A stretch of DNA of 64,000 bases from Vibrio metschnikovii CIP 69.14 (GTDB lineage Bacteria > Pseudomonadota > Gammaproteobacteria > Enterobacterales > Vibrionaceae), in NCBI RefSeq assembly GCF_000176155.1, contig NZ_ACZO01000006.1:1364001-1428000 (forward strand). The letters run 5' to 3'. Made by a program: the position numbers and the translations under genes. The notes under the pieces are model-generated. The model searched no databases and was not told the DNA's origin. It saw only the letters and a list, made by a program, of their open reading frames with translations. This document shows positions 28,243 to 38,869 of the stretch, piece after piece (positions within the stretch are counted from its first letter, which is position 1; each line of letters starts with the position of its first letter).

Positions 28243-28319
28243 GAGTCATTACTGTGTTACGTGTTTTGTGATCGAATCTAAGCAACACTCCCTAGCTACT
28301 CATGGCCCAATCCAATTTT

Positions 28320-28445
28320 TTAACGCTGCACGGCTTTAAAGCGCGGATTGGTTTTACAAATCACGTACAAACGTCCCCGTCTTTTGACAATTTGGCAATC
28401 TGGATGACGTAATTTTGCGCTTTTTAATGAACTTAAGACTTTCAT
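28320..28445 (-). CDS. Alternative ribosomal protein L36 (zinc-free, YkgO-like)
   Basis: 41 aa, starting [20 protein letters not shown]; ends [10 protein letters not shown]36 family, but the four zinc ligands (CxxC...CxxxxH) of the standard protein are not present as a set, so this is the C- paralogue made under zinc limitation. Starts four bases after the L31 paralogue stop. Together with the Zur-like site upstream this marks a zinc-sparing ribosomal operon. Confidence 0.9.
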   Translation of the reverse strand: MKVLSSLKSAKLRHPDCQIVKRRGRLYVICKTNPRFKAVQR

Positions 28446-28448
28446 GGT

Positions 28449-28703
28449 TTATTCCTTGGTAAATTGGGCAAAGCGACGATTAAAGTTAGCCACACGTCCC
28501 TCTTTTTGAATCACACGCTGCTTACCCGTGTAGTAAGGGTGCGATTCTGCTGAGACTTCGACCGTAAAATAAGGGTAAGTTTTTCCATCTTGCCACTCGA
28601 TGGTGCGATCGGTTTTTAATGTCGAACCAATCATAAAATATTTATCAACACTGGTATCATGAAACACCACTGGTCGATATTCAGGATGAATTCCTGCTTT
28701 CAT
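28449..28703 (-). CDS. rpmE2: Type B ribosomal protein L31 (zinc-free)
   Basis: 84 aa beginning [20 protein letters not shown]. It is the type B L31, lacking the CxxC zinc motif of type A, and replaces it under zinc starvation. The start at 28703 has a GGAGGGT-like SD upstream; the longer reading from 28739 would run through the operator. First gene of a two-gene operon with the L36 paralogue. Confidence 0.93.
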   Translation of the reverse strand: MKAGIHPEYRPVVFHDTSVDKYFMIGSTLKTDRTIEWQDGKTYPYFTVEVSAESHPYYTGKQRVIQKEGRVANFNRRFAQFTKE

Positions 28704-28717
28704 AGACCCTCCGAAAA

Positions 28718-28739
28718 TTGATACATTATAACATATCAA
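28718..28739 (-). promoter_or_regulatory. Zur-like operator upstream of rpmE2
   Basis: TTGATA at one end and TATCAA at the other enclose a near-palindromic CATTATAACA core; this resembles the Zur operator of gammaproteobacteria. It lies 15-36 bases before rpmE2. An adjacent ATAATCATTATC (28743-28754) matches 12 bases of the Fur box consensus. Confidence 0.65.
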
Positions 28740-28821
28740 TTAATAATCATTATCAACTGAAAATGCAAGTAAAAAATGTGCTATTTTGGCATGTCTCATT
28801 CTTATTATTCAGCGTTAGGTT

Positions 28822-29517
28822 ATGTATACAATTGATCCTATTGGTATTATTGAAAGTCCCTATCAAGAAAAATTTGCCGTCCCTCGTCAACCTCGCTTAG
28901 TGCCCGCCGCAACCGCACGTTTAAAACTCCTCGGGACGGCTAATACTCCTGAAGCCGTGCGTGGCATTGAACAATTTTCTCATCTCTGGCTACTGTTTTT
29001 GTTCGATAAAAACTTAGCCGCAGGCTGGAAACCAACAGTAAGACCACCTCGCCTTGGTGGCAATGAACGGGTTGGGGTCTTTGCTTCCCGCTCAACCTTT
29101 CGCCCAAATGGCATCGGTATGTCTGCCGTTGAACTAAAAGGGATAACCAAACAAGGTGAGCAATTGTTTCTTGAGTTAGGCAGTGTTGATTTGGTCAATC
29201 ACACGCCGGTGATTGATATTAAGCCTTATATTCCATACTCCGATGCAATTCCTCAAGCGACAGGAGGCTATGCTGACCATGAACCAGAGCGGTTGCCTGT
29301 GGTTTTCTCCCCTCAAGCACAAACACAGCTCAATAGACTTACGGGGCATCACTATGAACAACAAGTGATTGAGCAGGTTTTAGCGCAAGATCCACGTCCC
29401 GCCTACAAGAAAAACCAACTTGACAATAAGGAATATGCGGTCAATTTGTTCAATTTGAATGTGAAATTTACCGTTAGCGATAAGTTAGTGACAGTAACGA
29501 GCATTGAACGCTTTTGA
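28822..29517 (+). CDS. trmO: tRNA (N6-threonylcarbamoyladenosine37-N6)-methyltransferase TrmO
   Basis: 231 aa, YaeB/TsaA family. Uses SAM to methylate t6A37 in tRNA-Thr(GGU), giving m6t6A. Family motifs: IGIIESPYQEKFAVPRQPRL (~5-24), the conserved FASRSTFRPNGIGMSAVELK (~94-113) and DIKPYIPYSDAI (~132-143). Divergent from the zinc-responsive rpmE2 operon; the proS promoter appears to start within its stop codon. Confidence 0.92.
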   Translation: MYTIDPIGIIESPYQEKFAVPRQPRLVPAATARLKLLGTANTPEAVRGIEQFSHLWLLFLFDKNLAAGWKPTVRPPRLGGNERVGVFASRSTFRPNGIGMSAVELKGITKQGEQLFLELGSVDLVNHTPVIDIKPYIPYSDAIPQATGGYADHEPERLPVVFSPQAQTQLNRLTGHHYEQQVIEQVLAQDPRPAYKKNQLDNKEYAVNLFNLNVKFTVSDKLVTVTSIERF

Positions 29518-29542
29518 CAAAGCCGATTGGCTGATATTATAC
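29514..29542 (+). promoter_or_regulatory. Predicted promoter of proS
   Basis: A consensus TTGACA -35 (29514-29519) overlaps the trmO stop codon; TTATAC lies at 29537-29542 after a 17-base spacer. A weak attenuator-like stem GCCCTCAT/ATGAGGGGC with TTTTC follows at 29558-29582, between promoter and gene. Confidence 0.5.
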
Positions 29543-29609
29543 AAGGCTTAATTTTACGCCCTCATAATGATGAGGGGCTTTTCAATCATGATGAAACGGA
29601 TACCATAGA

Positions 29610-31331
29610 ATGCGTACCAGTCAATATCTTCTTTCTACTCTGAAGGAGACTCCAAACGACGCTGAAGTCGTGAGCCACCAGCTCATGTTACGTGCAGGTA
29701 TGATCCGTAAGCTGGCTTCAGGTCTTTATACTTGGCTACCTACTGGTCTACGTGTACTGCGTAAAGTCGAAAACATCGTTCGTCAAGAGATCGATAACGC
29801 CGGTGCGATTGAAACCTTGATGCCCGTTGTCCAGCCGTTTGAACTGTGGGAAGAGACCGGCCGCTCAGAAAAAATGGGCCCGGAACTACTTCGCTTTACT
29901 GACCGCCATACTCGTCCGTTTGTTCTTAGCCCAACGGCTGAAGAAGTAATAACCAGCCTCGTTCGTAACGAGGTCAGCTCTTACAAGCAATTGCCGTTGA
30001 ACCTGTACCAAATTCAAACCAAATTCCGTGATGAACGCCGCCCTCGTTTTGGTGTGATGCGTGCCCGTGAATTTTCTATGATGGATGCTTACAGCTTCGA
30101 TATCGACAAAGACGGTCTAGAAAAATCGTACCAAGCGATGCACGACGCTTACTGTAAAGCCTTCGATCGTATGGGGCTTGATTACCGTCCCGTATTAGCC
30201 GATACCGGTGCAATTGGTGGTAACGGTTCGCATGAATTCCACGTGCTGGCTGAAAGTGGTGAGGACATTATTGCTTTCTCTACTGAGTCAGATTACGCAG
30301 CCAACATTGAAAAAGCGGAAGCGGTAGCGCCAGCAATCGAGCGCCAAGCTCCAACCCAAGAAATGACGCTGGTTGATACACCAAACGCAAAAACCATTGC
30401 TGAATTGGTTGAGCAGCACGGTCTACCGATCGAGAAAACCGTTAAAACCCTGTTTGTCAAAGCCTCTGATGAGATCGATGCCCCTATCGTGGCACTGATC
30501 ATCCGCGGTGATCATGAACTCAATGAAATCAAAGCAGAGAAACTCGCTGAAGTTGCCGCTCCATTAGAAATGGCCAGCGAAGAAGAAATTCGCGCGCTGA
30601 TTGGTGCAGGTCCTGGTTCTCTTGGGCCAGTCGGCCTTCAGCTACCATTTATCGTTGATCGCACTGTAGCGGTGATGAGTGACTTTGGCGCGGGTGCCAA
30701 TATTGACGGCAAACACTACTTCGGTATTAACTGGGGCCGTGATGTTGAGCTAGCAAAAGTGGAAGATCTGCGTAACGTCGTTGAAGGCGACCCAAGCCCA
30801 TGCGGTAAAGGAACCTTGATGCTGAAACGCGGTATCGAAGTGGGTCATATCTTCCAGTTAGGGACTAACTACTCGGAAAAGATGAACTGTGGCGTACTCG
30901 ATTCCAATGGTAAACACACTATTTTAGAAATGGGTTGTTATGGGATTGGTGTTTCTCGTGTTGTGGCCTCAGCCATCGAGCAAAACCATGACAAGTACGG
31001 CATTATCTGGCCAGATGCACTCGCCCCTTTCCAAGTCGCGATTGTACCAATGAACATGCACAAATCTGAGCGAGTTCAACAAGCGGCGGAAACACTCTAC
31101 GCGGAATTAACCGCTGCTGGTATTGAAGTCTTGTTTGACGATCGTAAAGAGCGCCCAGGCGTGATGTTCTCGGATATGGAACTGATCGGTATTCCGCATA
31201 CGATCATCATCGGTGATCGCAGCATGGATGAAGGTAACTTTGAGTACAAACATCGTCGCAGTGGTGAAAAATCTGCCGTCCCTATGGCCAATATGGTGAG
31301 CTTTATTCACGAGCAATTGGGCGATAGCTAA
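29610..31331 (+). CDS. proS: Prolyl-tRNA synthetase ProS
   Basis: 573 aa class II synthetase of the bacterial type with an editing insertion. Motif 1 region near 40-75, motif 2 ([20 protein letters not shown], ~133-152), the INS/YbaK-like editing domain (~225-390) with the [10 protein letters not shown] loop, and motif 3 ([17 protein letters not shown], ~442-458). C-terminal anticodon-binding domain with [20 protein letters not shown]. Full length; terminator downstream. Confidence 0.96.
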   Translation: MRTSQYLLSTLKETPNDAEVVSHQLMLRAGMIRKLASGLYTWLPTGLRVLRKVENIVRQEIDNAGAIETLMPVVQPFELWEETGRSEKMGPELLRFTDRHTRPFVLSPTAEEVITSLVRNEVSSYKQLPLNLYQIQTKFRDERRPRFGVMRAREFSMMDAYSFDIDKDGLEKSYQAMHDAYCKAFDRMGLDYRPVLADTGAIGGNGSHEFHVLAESGEDIIAFSTESDYAANIEKAEAVAPAIERQAPTQEMTLVDTPNAKTIAELVEQHGLPIEKTVKTLFVKASDEIDAPIVALIIRGDHELNEIKAEKLAEVAAPLEMASEEEIRALIGAGPGSLGPVGLQLPFIVDRTVAVMSDFGAGANIDGKHYFGINWGRDVELAKVEDLRNVVEGDPSPCGKGTLMLKRGIEVGHIFQLGTNYSEKMNCGVLDSNGKHTILEMGCYGIGVSRVVASAIEQNHDKYGIIWPDALAPFQVAIVPMNMHKSERVQQAAETLYAELTAAGIEVLFDDRKERPGVMFSDMELIGIPHTIIIGDRSMDEGNFEYKHRRSGEKSAVPMANMVSFIHEQLGDS

Positions 31332-31371
31332 GCGATGTGAGTGGATGATCATCCATTACTCATTCTCAATG

Positions 31372-31398
31372 AAGGCTGCTGAATGGCAGCCTTTTTTA
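31372..31398 (+). terminator. Terminator after proS
   Basis: Stem AAGGCTGC / GCAGCCTT with a 6-base loop followed by a T-run. Confidence 0.85.
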
Positions 31399-31592
31399 TC
31401 GATGCTGCTTAAAAGCTCCACCTTAAAAACGGCAAAATCAGTTCTATCCCATGCGGGTTCCAAGACTATCTATTCACCATCAATGTATAGAGCCCTTATC
31501 GCTTCAAGTCGGAAACGAGAGAATGATTTTGTTTTCTGAACATACCCTGTGTATCATTGCGAGCCGTTATCATCTATCAATAGGAAACCCAG

Positions 31593-31796
31593 ATGCGAGT
31601 TTACGATTGTTGTGATTTAGTCCGCGAGCTGTACGCACAAATTGGCAGTGGCGATCAAGGCTATATCCCTAAAGCTATCTCCTGCGCAGTAAAAACCTTA
31701 AATGATATTGCTGCCGATCCGACTCTGCCTAAAGACACTCAAGAAAAAGCCGCTTTCGCTGCTGCCAATTTGCTCATTTCTGATTTTGAGGACTAA
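31593..31796 (+). CDS. yaeP: YaeP family protein (UPF0253)
   Basis: 67 aa helical protein matching E. coli YaeP/UPF0253 ([35 protein letters not shown]). No known function. Two bases separate its stop from the next small gene, so they form a bicistron, as yaeP and its neighbour do in enterics. Confidence 0.85.
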   Translation: MRVYDCCDLVRELYAQIGSGDQGYIPKAISCAVKTLNDIAADPTLPKDTQEKAAFAAANLLISDFED

Positions 31797-31798
31797 GC

Positions 31799-31990
31799 AT
31801 GATGCTCGACAATTTTGCGAATATGGATCCCATCATGCTGATGAGTATCGTTAATATGAAGCTGCGCGATGAGTTTGCTGGTGACCTTGATAAGTTGAGT
31901 GATCATTTTGCTATCGATCGTCAGGCATTAGAAGCACGCTTGGCCAATGCGGGGTTTGAGTTTTTACCTGAGGTTGGTCAGTTTCGCTAA
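31799..31990 (+). CDS. DUF4250 family small protein
   Basis: 63 aa (62 from the second Met). DUF4250 pattern: FANMDPIMLMSIVNMKLRDE followed by LSDHFAIDRQALEARLANAG, a helical protein with an HTH-like C-terminal half. Function unknown. Directly downstream of yaeP; followed by a bidirectional terminator. Confidence 0.8.
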   Translation: MMLDNFANMDPIMLMSIVNMKLRDEFAGDLDKLSDHFAIDRQALEARLANAGFEFLPEVGQFR

Positions 31991-32037
31991 TACGCATAGC
32001 TCGACTTGATAGACAAGATGGTATGGGCCATAAATGT

Positions 32038-32067
32038 AAAAAACCCACAAATTGAAGTGGGTTTTTT
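32038..32067. terminator. Bidirectional terminator
   Basis: Stem AAACCCAC / GTGGGTTT flanked by an A-run on the left and a T-run on the right, between the convergent DUF4250 and DUF3622 genes. Confidence 0.8.
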
Positions 32068-32098
32068 ATCATCCAACAAGTCGACGAAACGAAACGCG

Positions 32099-32365
32099 TT
32101 AGTCTTGTTTCTCTTGTTTTTCTTGCTTTTCTTGTTTTTCTTTTCTTGCGACGGCTTTGCGCTCATTACGCTTAGCTTGGCTTTCAATAAAACCAATCAA
32201 CTCTTTTTCAGCCCAAGCTTGTGCCTGTGCTTCGCTCTCAAAACCCATTTCGCGCTTTGAAACGACGGTGCGACGGGAGGTAACTTGACGAACAATTTCT
32301 GCCGCCCAACCATTATTCTTTTCGGTCACTTTAATCGTGAATTTTTTACTGTCTGACATTTTCAT
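32099..32365 (-). CDS. DUF3622 family protein with KQE-repeat tail
   Basis: 88 aa (86 from the second Met). The N-terminal ~65 residues match the DUF3622 family found in vibrios (FTIKVTEKNNGWAAEIVRQV; GFESEAQAQAWAEKEL). The last ~14 residues are a low-complexity EKQ repeat encoded by an imperfect trinucleotide-rich tract at 32102-32143, likely variable in length between strains. Function unknown. Confidence 0.78.
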   Translation of the reverse strand: MKMSDSKKFTIKVTEKNNGWAAEIVRQVTSRRTVVSKREMGFESEAQAQAWAEKELIGFIESQAKRNERKAVARKEKQEKQEKQEKQD

Positions 32366-32603
32366 TTTCCTAAGGGAAGAAGAAGGGATTACTCATCAAC
32401 GTTAATCGCGCTTAGAGCCGACTGGCTTAGCCGCTGAATATGTTGAACACCATCCCTTGGTAAGCGCGGCATTAGAGCACAAATTTCACTATTTTTCCGC
32501 TTTTTTTGCAAAATTTTACGCTCAACCGATAGCATCAAGCCGCAGACGAACCGCGGCTTGATGGGGTATTAGAGCGCGAGCATCGCTCCGTTAAAGAGTA
32601 AAC

Positions 32604-35600
32604 TTAACCGAGGTTTTTACGCGCATTTTGGAACATACGCATCCAAGGACCATTTTCTCCCCAATGATCAGGATGCCATGAGTTGGCAACCGTACGGAAT
32701 ACTCGCTCAGGATGCGGCATCATGATCGTCACTCGGCCATCTTGGGTCGTTAAGCCAGTAATCGCATTTGGCGAGCCATTCGGGTTGTTCGGGTATTGTT
32801 GAGTCGCTTGACCATGGTTATCCACAAAACGCAGCGCCACCGTACCAGATTGCTCTATCGCGTCTAAATGACGGCTATCACGCACTTCTACTCGGCCTTC
32901 ACCATGAGAAACGGCAATCGGCATCCGTGAACCAGCCATCTGATTAAAAAACAGTGACGGCGACGGTTGAATTTCCACCAAACTAAAGCGCGCTTCAAAA
33001 CGCTCAGATTCATTGCGCACAAACCGTGGCCATAACTCAGCACCCGGAATCAAGCTTTTTAAATTAGACAGCATTTGACAACCGTTACATACCCCTAATG
33101 AAAAGGTATCTTGGCGTTGGAAAAAGCGCTCAAACTGCTCACGAGCTTGGGGGTTAAATAAGACCGATTTCGCCCACCCCTCACCAGCACCGAGCACATC
33201 TCCGTAGGAGAACCCGCCACAAGCGACCAACCCATGGTACTCATCAAGAGCGACTTGCCCCGTTAAAATATCACTCATGTGGATATCAACGGCATTAAAG
33301 CCAGCGCGATCGAAGGCAGCAGCCATTTCCACGTGTGAGTTGACCCCTTGCTCACGCAAGATAGCCATATTGGGTTTGCTTCCCTTCGCAATATACGGTG
33401 CCGCTATGTCTTGTTGGACATCAAACGTTAACTCGGCATGTAAACCTGGATCAAGGTTATCTTGCTTAGCCGCAAACTCTTGATCAGCGCAGCGTGGGTT
33501 ATCACGCAATCCCTGCATTTTATGGGTCATTTCTGCCCAAATAGTGCGTAGTTGGGTGCGGTTACGTTCAACCACAACTTGCTGATTTGAAGTAATACGT
33601 AAAGTATCCGAGTCCGTTACCGTGCCAATCACATGGCAACAGGCTTGTAATCCATGATTCGCTAAGCTAGCCAGTACTGAAGTCAGCGCCTCGTTGCGCA
33701 CCTGCAATACAGCGCCAAGCTCTTCATTGAACAGAATCGCTAAGTTGTCATCGCCCAATGGTGCAATATTAGCGTCAATCCCGCAGTGCCCAGCAAAGGC
33801 CATTTCTGCTAACGTAACCAGTAAACCACCATCGCCCTTATCGTGATAAGCAAGTACTTGTTGCTGGGCGACCAGCGTTTGAACCGCGTTATAAAAACCT
33901 TTTAACTGCGTAGCGTTATCAACATCTGCAGGCTTATCGCCTAGCTGCTTGTAAACTTGAGCCAGCGCTGTTGCACCAAGGCGATTTTTACCATTGCCCA
34001 AATCAATCAGAACTAAGCTTGTTTCACCTTTATCGGTTCTCAACTGAGGAGTGATGGTTTTGCGCACATCTTCCACCCGAGCAAAAGCGGTAATCACCAA
34101 TGATAATGGTGACGTCACTGATTGAGATTGTCCCTGCTCATCTTGCCATTGGGTCTTCATTGACATGGAGTCTTTACCGACGGGAATGGTTAACCCTAAT
34201 GCCGGACAAAGCTCTTCACCGACCGCTTTCACTGCAGCGTAAAGCCCGGCATCTTCACCGGGATGCCCTGCTGGCGACATCCAGTTGGCAGATAGCTTAA
34301 TATGTTTAATATCACCAATATGTGTGGCGGCAATGTTGGTGATCGCTTCACCAACCGCCAAGCGTGCAGAGGCAGCAAAATCGAGCAATGCAACTGGCGT
34401 ACGCTCGCCCATGGACATCGCTTCGCCATGATAAGTATCATAACTGGCCGCGGTTACCGCACAGTTCGCTACTGGCACCTGCCAAGGCCCCACCATCTGA
34501 TCACGTGCCACTAATCCAGTTACCGAGCGGTCACCAATGGTAATTAAGAAGGTTTTCTCGGCCACGGCTGGCAAGCGTAGGACGCGATCAATAGCGTCAT
34601 TCATCTCAATATTAGAGCGGTCTAACGCCGGACTTTGTACTTGTTGCGTAGTAGCTTGACGATGCATTTTCGGTGGCTTACCCAGCAAAATATCCATCGG
34701 CATATCAATCGGCGTCTTATCGAAATGGCTATCTTCAAGGGTTAAATGGCGCTCTTGAGTGGCTTCGCCAACCACCGCATAAGGGGCGCGTTCACGTTTA
34801 CAAATCGCCTCAAACACTGGCATGTTTTCTGGAGCAACCGCTAACACGTAACGTTCTTGAGATTCATTACACCAGATTTCTAGTGGACTCATGCCCGGTT
34901 CATCGTTGGGTACATCACGGAGTTGGAATTTACCGCCGCGATCACCATCATTGACTAACTCAGGAAGGGCATTAGAAATACCACCCGCCCCAACATCATG
35001 AATAAAGGCAATCGGGTTAGCATCCCCCATTTGCCAACAGCGGTCGATAACCTCTTGGCAGCGACGTTCCATTTCCGGATTTTCACGTTGTACAGAAGCA
35101 AAATCCAAATCTTCTGCTGATTGACCCGATGCCATAGAGGATGCCGCACCACCACCAAGTCCAATATTCATCGCTGGGCCACCCAGCACAATTAACTGCG
35201 CACCAATAGGGATCACTTTTTTCTGCACATGATCTGCGCGAATATTGCCCATCCCACCAGCGATCATAATCGGTTTATGGTAACCACGAACCTCTTCTCC
35301 CGCATGTGAGATCACTTGCTCTTCATAGGTTCGGAAATAGCCCAATAAGTTAGGACGACCAAACTCATTATTAAACGCCGCGCCGCCTAGTGGACCTTCG
35401 AGCATAATGTCTAACGCGGTGACAATCCGACTTGGCTTACCAAAATCACTTTCCCACGGTTGAACAAACCCAGGAATACGTAGGTTAGATACACTAAAAC
35501 CAACCAATCCAGCCTTCGGTTTACCACCGATGCCGGTTGCGCCTTCATCACGGATCTCACCGCCCGACCCCGTTGCCGCACCCGGCCATGGTGAAATAGC

Positions 35601-36500
35601 CGTTGGGTGGTTATGCGTTTCTACCTTCATTAAGATATGGGCATCTTCATGATGATAAGTGTATTGACGAGAATCGGGATCAGGGAAGAAACGGCCGACT
35701 TTAGAACCGGTCATGACGGCAGCGTTATCTTTATAAGCAGAAAGGACGTGATCAGGGGTAACTTCAAAGGTATTTTTGATCATCTTGAACAGCGACTTTG
35801 GCTGTTCTACACCATCAATGGTCCAATCGGCATTAAAGATTTTATGGCGACAATGTTCAGAGTTAGCTTGCGCAAACATCATTAATTCAATGTCATTCGG
35901 GTTACGACCTAAACGAGTAAAACTCTCGACTAAGTAGTCAATTTCATCTTCGGCTAATGCCAAACCAAGGGAAACGTTTGCTTGTTCAAGCGCAGAGCGG
36001 CCGCCAGTGAGGATATCAACTTGTGACAATGGTGCTGGTTCAGCGACAGTAAACAAGGCACTCGCCGACTCTAAATCACTGAATACCACTTCCATCATCC
36101 GATCATGAAGTAAGTGACTTAGTTCGGTTTTTTGAGCCTCAGTCAGTGGGCTCTGACTATCAATATAATAAGCCGTGCCACGCTCTAAGCGCTTAATTTT
36201 GCCTAAGCCGCAATTATGAGCAATGTCACTGGCTTTAGAAGACCAAGGAGAGATAGTGCCGGGACGCGGCGTGACTAACAACAGTAAACCTTGCGGCTGG
36301 TGCTCTTGAATCGTTGGGCCGTAAGTGAGTAATTGTTGCAATTTACTCTGTTCAGCGCTGTCGAGTTCAGCATTAAGATCAGCAAAATGCATAAACTCAG
36401 CATAGATACCAGTAACTGGTAGGTTTTGTTGACGACACGTTTCGAGCAGTTTTTGAATGCGAAATTCAGAAAGCGCTGGGGAGCCACGCAAAATTCTCAT
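32604..36500 (-). CDS. purL: Phosphoribosylformylglycinamidine synthase PurL
   Basis: 1298 aa, the large single-chain form. Converts FGAR, glutamine and ATP to FGAM in purine synthesis. N-terminal ~150 residue PurS-like region; linker; FGAM synthetase core with [20 protein letters not shown] (~290-310) and [17 protein letters not shown]-terminal glutaminase (~1040-1298) with nucleophile Cys in [10 protein letters not shown] (~1137) and the His-Glu pair near [10 protein letters not shown] (~1262). Own promoter with a PurR-like box; no neighbouring pur genes. Confidence 0.96.
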   Translation of the reverse strand: MRILRGSPALSEFRIQKLLETCRQQNLPVTGIYAEFMHFADLNAELDSAEQSKLQQLLTYGPTIQEHQPQGLLLLVTPRPGTISPWSSKASDIAHNCGLGKIKRLERGTAYYIDSQSPLTEAQKTELSHLLHDRMMEVVFSDLESASALFTVAEPAPLSQVDILTGGRSALEQANVSLGLALAEDEIDYLVESFTRLGRNPNDIELMMFAQANSEHCRHKIFNADWTIDGVEQPKSLFKMIKNTFEVTPDHVLSAYKDNAAVMTGSKVGRFFPDPDSRQYTYHHEDAHILMKVETHNHPTAISPWPGAATGSGGEIRDEGATGIGGKPKAGLVGFSVSNLRIPGFVQPWESDFGKPSRIVTALDIMLEGPLGGAAFNNEFGRPNLLGYFRTYEEQVISHAGEEVRGYHKPIMIAGGMGNIRADHVQKKVIPIGAQLIVLGGPAMNIGLGGGAASSMASGQSAEDLDFASVQRENPEMERRCQEVIDRCWQMGDANPIAFIHDVGAGGISNALPELVNDGDRGGKFQLRDVPNDEPGMSPLEIWCNESQERYVLAVAPENMPVFEAICKRERAPYAVVGEATQERHLTLEDSHFDKTPIDMPMDILLGKPPKMHRQATTQQVQSPALDRSNIEMNDAIDRVLRLPAVAEKTFLITIGDRSVTGLVARDQMVGPWQVPVANCAVTAASYDTYHGEAMSMGERTPVALLDFAASARLAVGEAITNIAATHIGDIKHIKLSANWMSPAGHPGEDAGLYAAVKAVGEELCPALGLTIPVGKDSMSMKTQWQDEQGQSQSVTSPLSLVITAFARVEDVRKTITPQLRTDKGETSLVLIDLGNGKNRLGATALAQVYKQLGDKPADVDNATQLKGFYNAVQTLVAQQQVLAYHDKGDGGLLVTLAEMAFAGHCGIDANIAPLGDDNLAILFNEELGAVLQVRNEALTSVLASLANHGLQACCHVIGTVTDSDTLRITSNQQVVVERNRTQLRTIWAEMTHKMQGLRDNPRCADQEFAAKQDNLDPGLHAELTFDVQQDIAAPYIAKGSKPNMAILREQGVNSHVEMAAAFDRAGFNAVDIHMSDILTGQVALDEYHGLVACGGFSYGDVLGAGEGWAKSVLFNPQAREQFERFFQRQDTFSLGVCNGCQMLSNLKSLIPGAELWPRFVRNESERFEARFSLVEIQPSPSLFFNQMAGSRMPIAVSHGEGRVEVRDSRHLDAIEQSGTVALRFVDNHGQATQQYPNNPNGSPNAITGLTTQDGRVTIMMPHPERVFRTVANSWHPDHWGENGPWMRMFQNARKNLG

Positions 36501-36618
36501 GAGCTTAGGTCTCTATATACAAGTGATTAAGATGAAATTGGGATAAGTTCATTATATTACAAATAGTTATGTATAAATTAATAAACAAATACCAATGTCG
36601 ACTCATTATTGCGAGGGC

Positions 36619-36669
36619 ATTATAGAGGATTTCTTTTTGTGACGTAACACTAAAAGCAACCGTTTGCGC
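36619..36669 (-). promoter_or_regulatory. purL promoter with PurR-type operator
   Basis: A perfect TATAAT -10 reads on the minus strand at 36624-36619. AAGCAACCGTTTGCGC at 36654-36669 matches the PurR consensus ACGCAAACGTTTGCGT at 13 of 16 bases. The -35 is weak. The remainder of 36501-36843 shows no gene I can support. Confidence 0.65.
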
Positions 36670-36843
36670 CATTTTTTCGTATATTTTGCACCAGCCCTCA
36701 TTGCTCGCTCGACAAGGTGGTTCAAGAAGCTCAGAAAAATAAGGTCGTTAAGTTCCTATTCCTGAGCGATGGTGTATATACTTTGCCTTCAACACCTCGG
36801 GTTTGGTATAAAGACATAACCAGATGTAAGAGATCGCTAATCA

Positions 36844-38352
36844 ATGACCCCATTTTCTTTCACGTTTTTCTATCGTGCGCTATGGCTAGCATTAACCCTG
36901 CTCGTTCTCAGCGGCTGCCAAATTGACTCTGAGCCGAAAAGTGAGCTAGAAAAAATCCGCGAGAGAGGCGTATTACGAGTCGGTACGTTGAATAATCAGC
37001 TGTCCTATTTCATTGGCCCAGATGGTCCCGCGGGTCTTGATTATGAATTAGCAAGAGAGTTTGCTCGTGAGCTGGGGGTACGATTAGAAATGAAACCGGC
37101 CTATCGTACGTCGAGTCTCTTTCCAGCGTTAAAAAATGGCGAGATAGATATTATTGCTGCTGGGTTAAGTCAATCAGAACAGCGCTTAAAAGAGTATCGC
37201 GCTGGGCCAGCCTATTACTATGTATCGCAACAGGTGGTATATAAACCCGGCCAATGGCGACCTCGTAACATTAATCAGTTAATCGCCAGACAAGATGAAC
37301 TGTTGGCAAATAATGATCAGCAGCCTATTTTTAAAATCGTCAACGACTCTCATTTTACTACGACATTAGCCAGTGTTGCCGAGCGTTATCCTGATTTTCA
37401 ATACGTGATTGATAATAATAGTGATGTGAGTGAACTATTGAAGCAGGTCTCTAAAGGTGAGCTGCTGTTTACCATGGCAGACTCGGTAGAAATTTCACTC
37501 TCACAACGTATTTATCCAGATATCGCAATGGCCTTTGAAATGACCGAAGACCAGCCGATTTCGTGGTTTATGCGGCGTTCAGATGATGAAAGCTTATATG
37601 CGTTAATGATTGAGTTTTTCGGTAATCTCAAACAATCTGGAAGCTTAGCCTCTTTAGAAGAGAAATACATTGGTCATGTTGGCAACTTTGACTATGTGGA
37701 TACTCGCGCCTTTATCCGTGCTTTGGAAACTCGCTTACCAAAATGGGCACCGCTGTTTCAAAAATACTCAGAAGAATTTGACTGGCGTTTAATTGCTGCG
37801 GTGGCTTACCAAGAGTCACACTGGAATCCGATTGCTCGCTCGCCAACTGGCGTTCGCGGAATGATGATGCTCACCTTACCAACGGCGCGCAGTGTCGGAG
37901 TGACCAATCGACTCGATGCAGAGCAATCGATTCAAGGTGGTGTCGAGTATCTACGCAGAATGGTTGCACGCATTCCAGACAGTATTCCGCAGCATGAAAA
38001 AATCTGGTTTGCATTGGCTTCCTATAATATTGGCTATGGGCATATGATGGATGCTCGCCGTCTAACTCGCCAACAAGGTGGTTCGCCGGATGCTTGGGCC
38101 GATGTTAAAGATCGCCTTCCTCTTTTGCGTCAACAACGCTATTTCTCGCAAACGCGTTATGGTTATGCTCGTGGAGATGAAGCTCGTGCTTATGTTGAAA
38201 ACATCCGTCGCTATTATCAAAGTATTATCGGCCATATGGATCCACATCACAGCATCGATACCGATCTCGGAATCGATGACTTGTTAGTGATTACTATCGA
38301 GCCAGAAGAGGTCACGGATGAGAGTAATGACCATCACGTCGACGTCGAGTAA
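36844..38352 (+). CDS. mltF: Membrane-bound lytic murein transglycosylase F
   Basis: 502 aa outer-membrane lipoprotein. Signal peptide with lipobox LSGC (Cys at ~27). Two domains: a periplasmic-binding SBP_bac_3-type regulatory domain (~42-285) and a C-terminal SLT transglycosylase domain (~295-470) with catalytic Glu in AYQESHWNPIA and the SPTGVRGMMMLT and SYNIGYGHM motifs. The C-terminal tail is acidic (EEVTDESNDHHVDVE). Divergent from purL, as in E. coli. Confidence 0.94.
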   Translation: MTPFSFTFFYRALWLALTLLVLSGCQIDSEPKSELEKIRERGVLRVGTLNNQLSYFIGPDGPAGLDYELAREFARELGVRLEMKPAYRTSSLFPALKNGEIDIIAAGLSQSEQRLKEYRAGPAYYYVSQQVVYKPGQWRPRNINQLIARQDELLANNDQQPIFKIVNDSHFTTTLASVAERYPDFQYVIDNNSDVSELLKQVSKGELLFTMADSVEISLSQRIYPDIAMAFEMTEDQPISWFMRRSDDESLYALMIEFFGNLKQSGSLASLEEKYIGHVGNFDYVDTRAFIRALETRLPKWAPLFQKYSEEFDWRLIAAVAYQESHWNPIARSPTGVRGMMMLTLPTARSVGVTNRLDAEQSIQGGVEYLRRMVARIPDSIPQHEKIWFALASYNIGYGHMMDARRLTRQQGGSPDAWADVKDRLPLLRQQRYFSQTRYGYARGDEARAYVENIRRYYQSIIGHMDPHHSIDTDLGIDDLLVITIEPEEVTDESNDHHVDVE

Positions 38353-38356
38353 ATCC

Positions 38357-38418
38357 TTATTAGCGAACCGCGACCGGTTTCCATCGTCTACCCAACAAAA
38401 TTCGGTGTTCGCTAATAA
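38357..38418. repeat. 12-bp perfect inverted repeat after mltF
   Basis: TTATTAGCGAAC (38357-38368) and GTTCGCTAATAA (38407-38418) with a 38-base loop. It begins four bases after the mltF stop. No T-run; it could be a factor-assisted terminator or mRNA 3' stabiliser. Confidence 0.55.
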
Positions 38419-38508
38419 AATATCTTGATTTTTATACTTAAAAATCATAAATATCTAGTGTGAAATTTAACGGTAATAAAGTATTGATACACTTTACTCC
38501 TACCTTGC

Positions 38509-38634
38509 TATACCCAAACGACTTGAGGTTGCAGGTAGGCGGAAAGTGAGTGAATCCCCCCCTAACTACTTCTAGTTACAGCCTCCATGAAAAAGTCCAT
38601 CCGCATGGCTGCAACTTCCAGTGGTAAGGGATCG
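38509..38634. repeat. ERIC-type repeat, diverged copy
   Basis: TATACCCAAACGACTTGAG at the left end and GCTGCAACTTCCAGTGGTAA near the right end match ERIC termini, with the conserved GTGAGTGAATCCCC block inside. The centre is altered. Confidence 0.75.
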
Positions 38635-38673
38635 ATAAGTTTAATTATTTTTTATAATAATAGGAGGGTGTTT

Positions 38674-38805
38674 ATGTTGAAACGAAAACGTCAATCAAAA
38701 CTCCTGAACAAAGCAGTATCAGCCAATCGCCGCCGCCGCATGCTGGCGAACACAAAGAAGAAAGTGCTCGCACGTCATCGTGCCTTCGTGCAACTGATAG
38801 ATTGA
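38674..38805 (+). CDS. 43-residue highly basic protein of unknown function
   Basis: Starts MLKRKRQSKLLNKAVSANRR and ends ARHRAFVQLID, with about 17 Lys/Arg of 43 residues. A strong Shine-Dalgarno (AGGAGG, 38663-38668) lies five bases upstream. An in-frame ATG at 38587 would start inside the ERIC element and is less likely. Composition suggests a nucleic-acid- or ribosome-associated peptide, but that is inference; I recognise no named family. Confidence 0.6.
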   Translation: MLKRKRQSKLLNKAVSANRRRRMLANTKKKVLARHRAFVQLID

Positions 38806-38815
38806 TCGAACACCA

Positions 38816-38858
38816 GCAAACATCTACACAAAGACTCAATCAGGCTGTAGATGTTTGC
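38816..38858. terminator. Long inverted repeat between convergent genes
   Basis: Perfect 13-bp stem GCAAACATCTACA / TGTAGATGTTTGC, 17-base loop, between the 43-residue gene and tadA. No clear T-run on either side, so terminator activity is only inferred from position. Confidence 0.5.
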
Positions 38859-38869
38859 CAGCCTCCATC

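Noticed and set aside
32102..32143. Tandem trinucleotide-like tract as a possible phase-variation repeat
   Set aside because: Imperfect units of mixed length encoding an in-frame KQE tail; no out-of-frame switch is evident.
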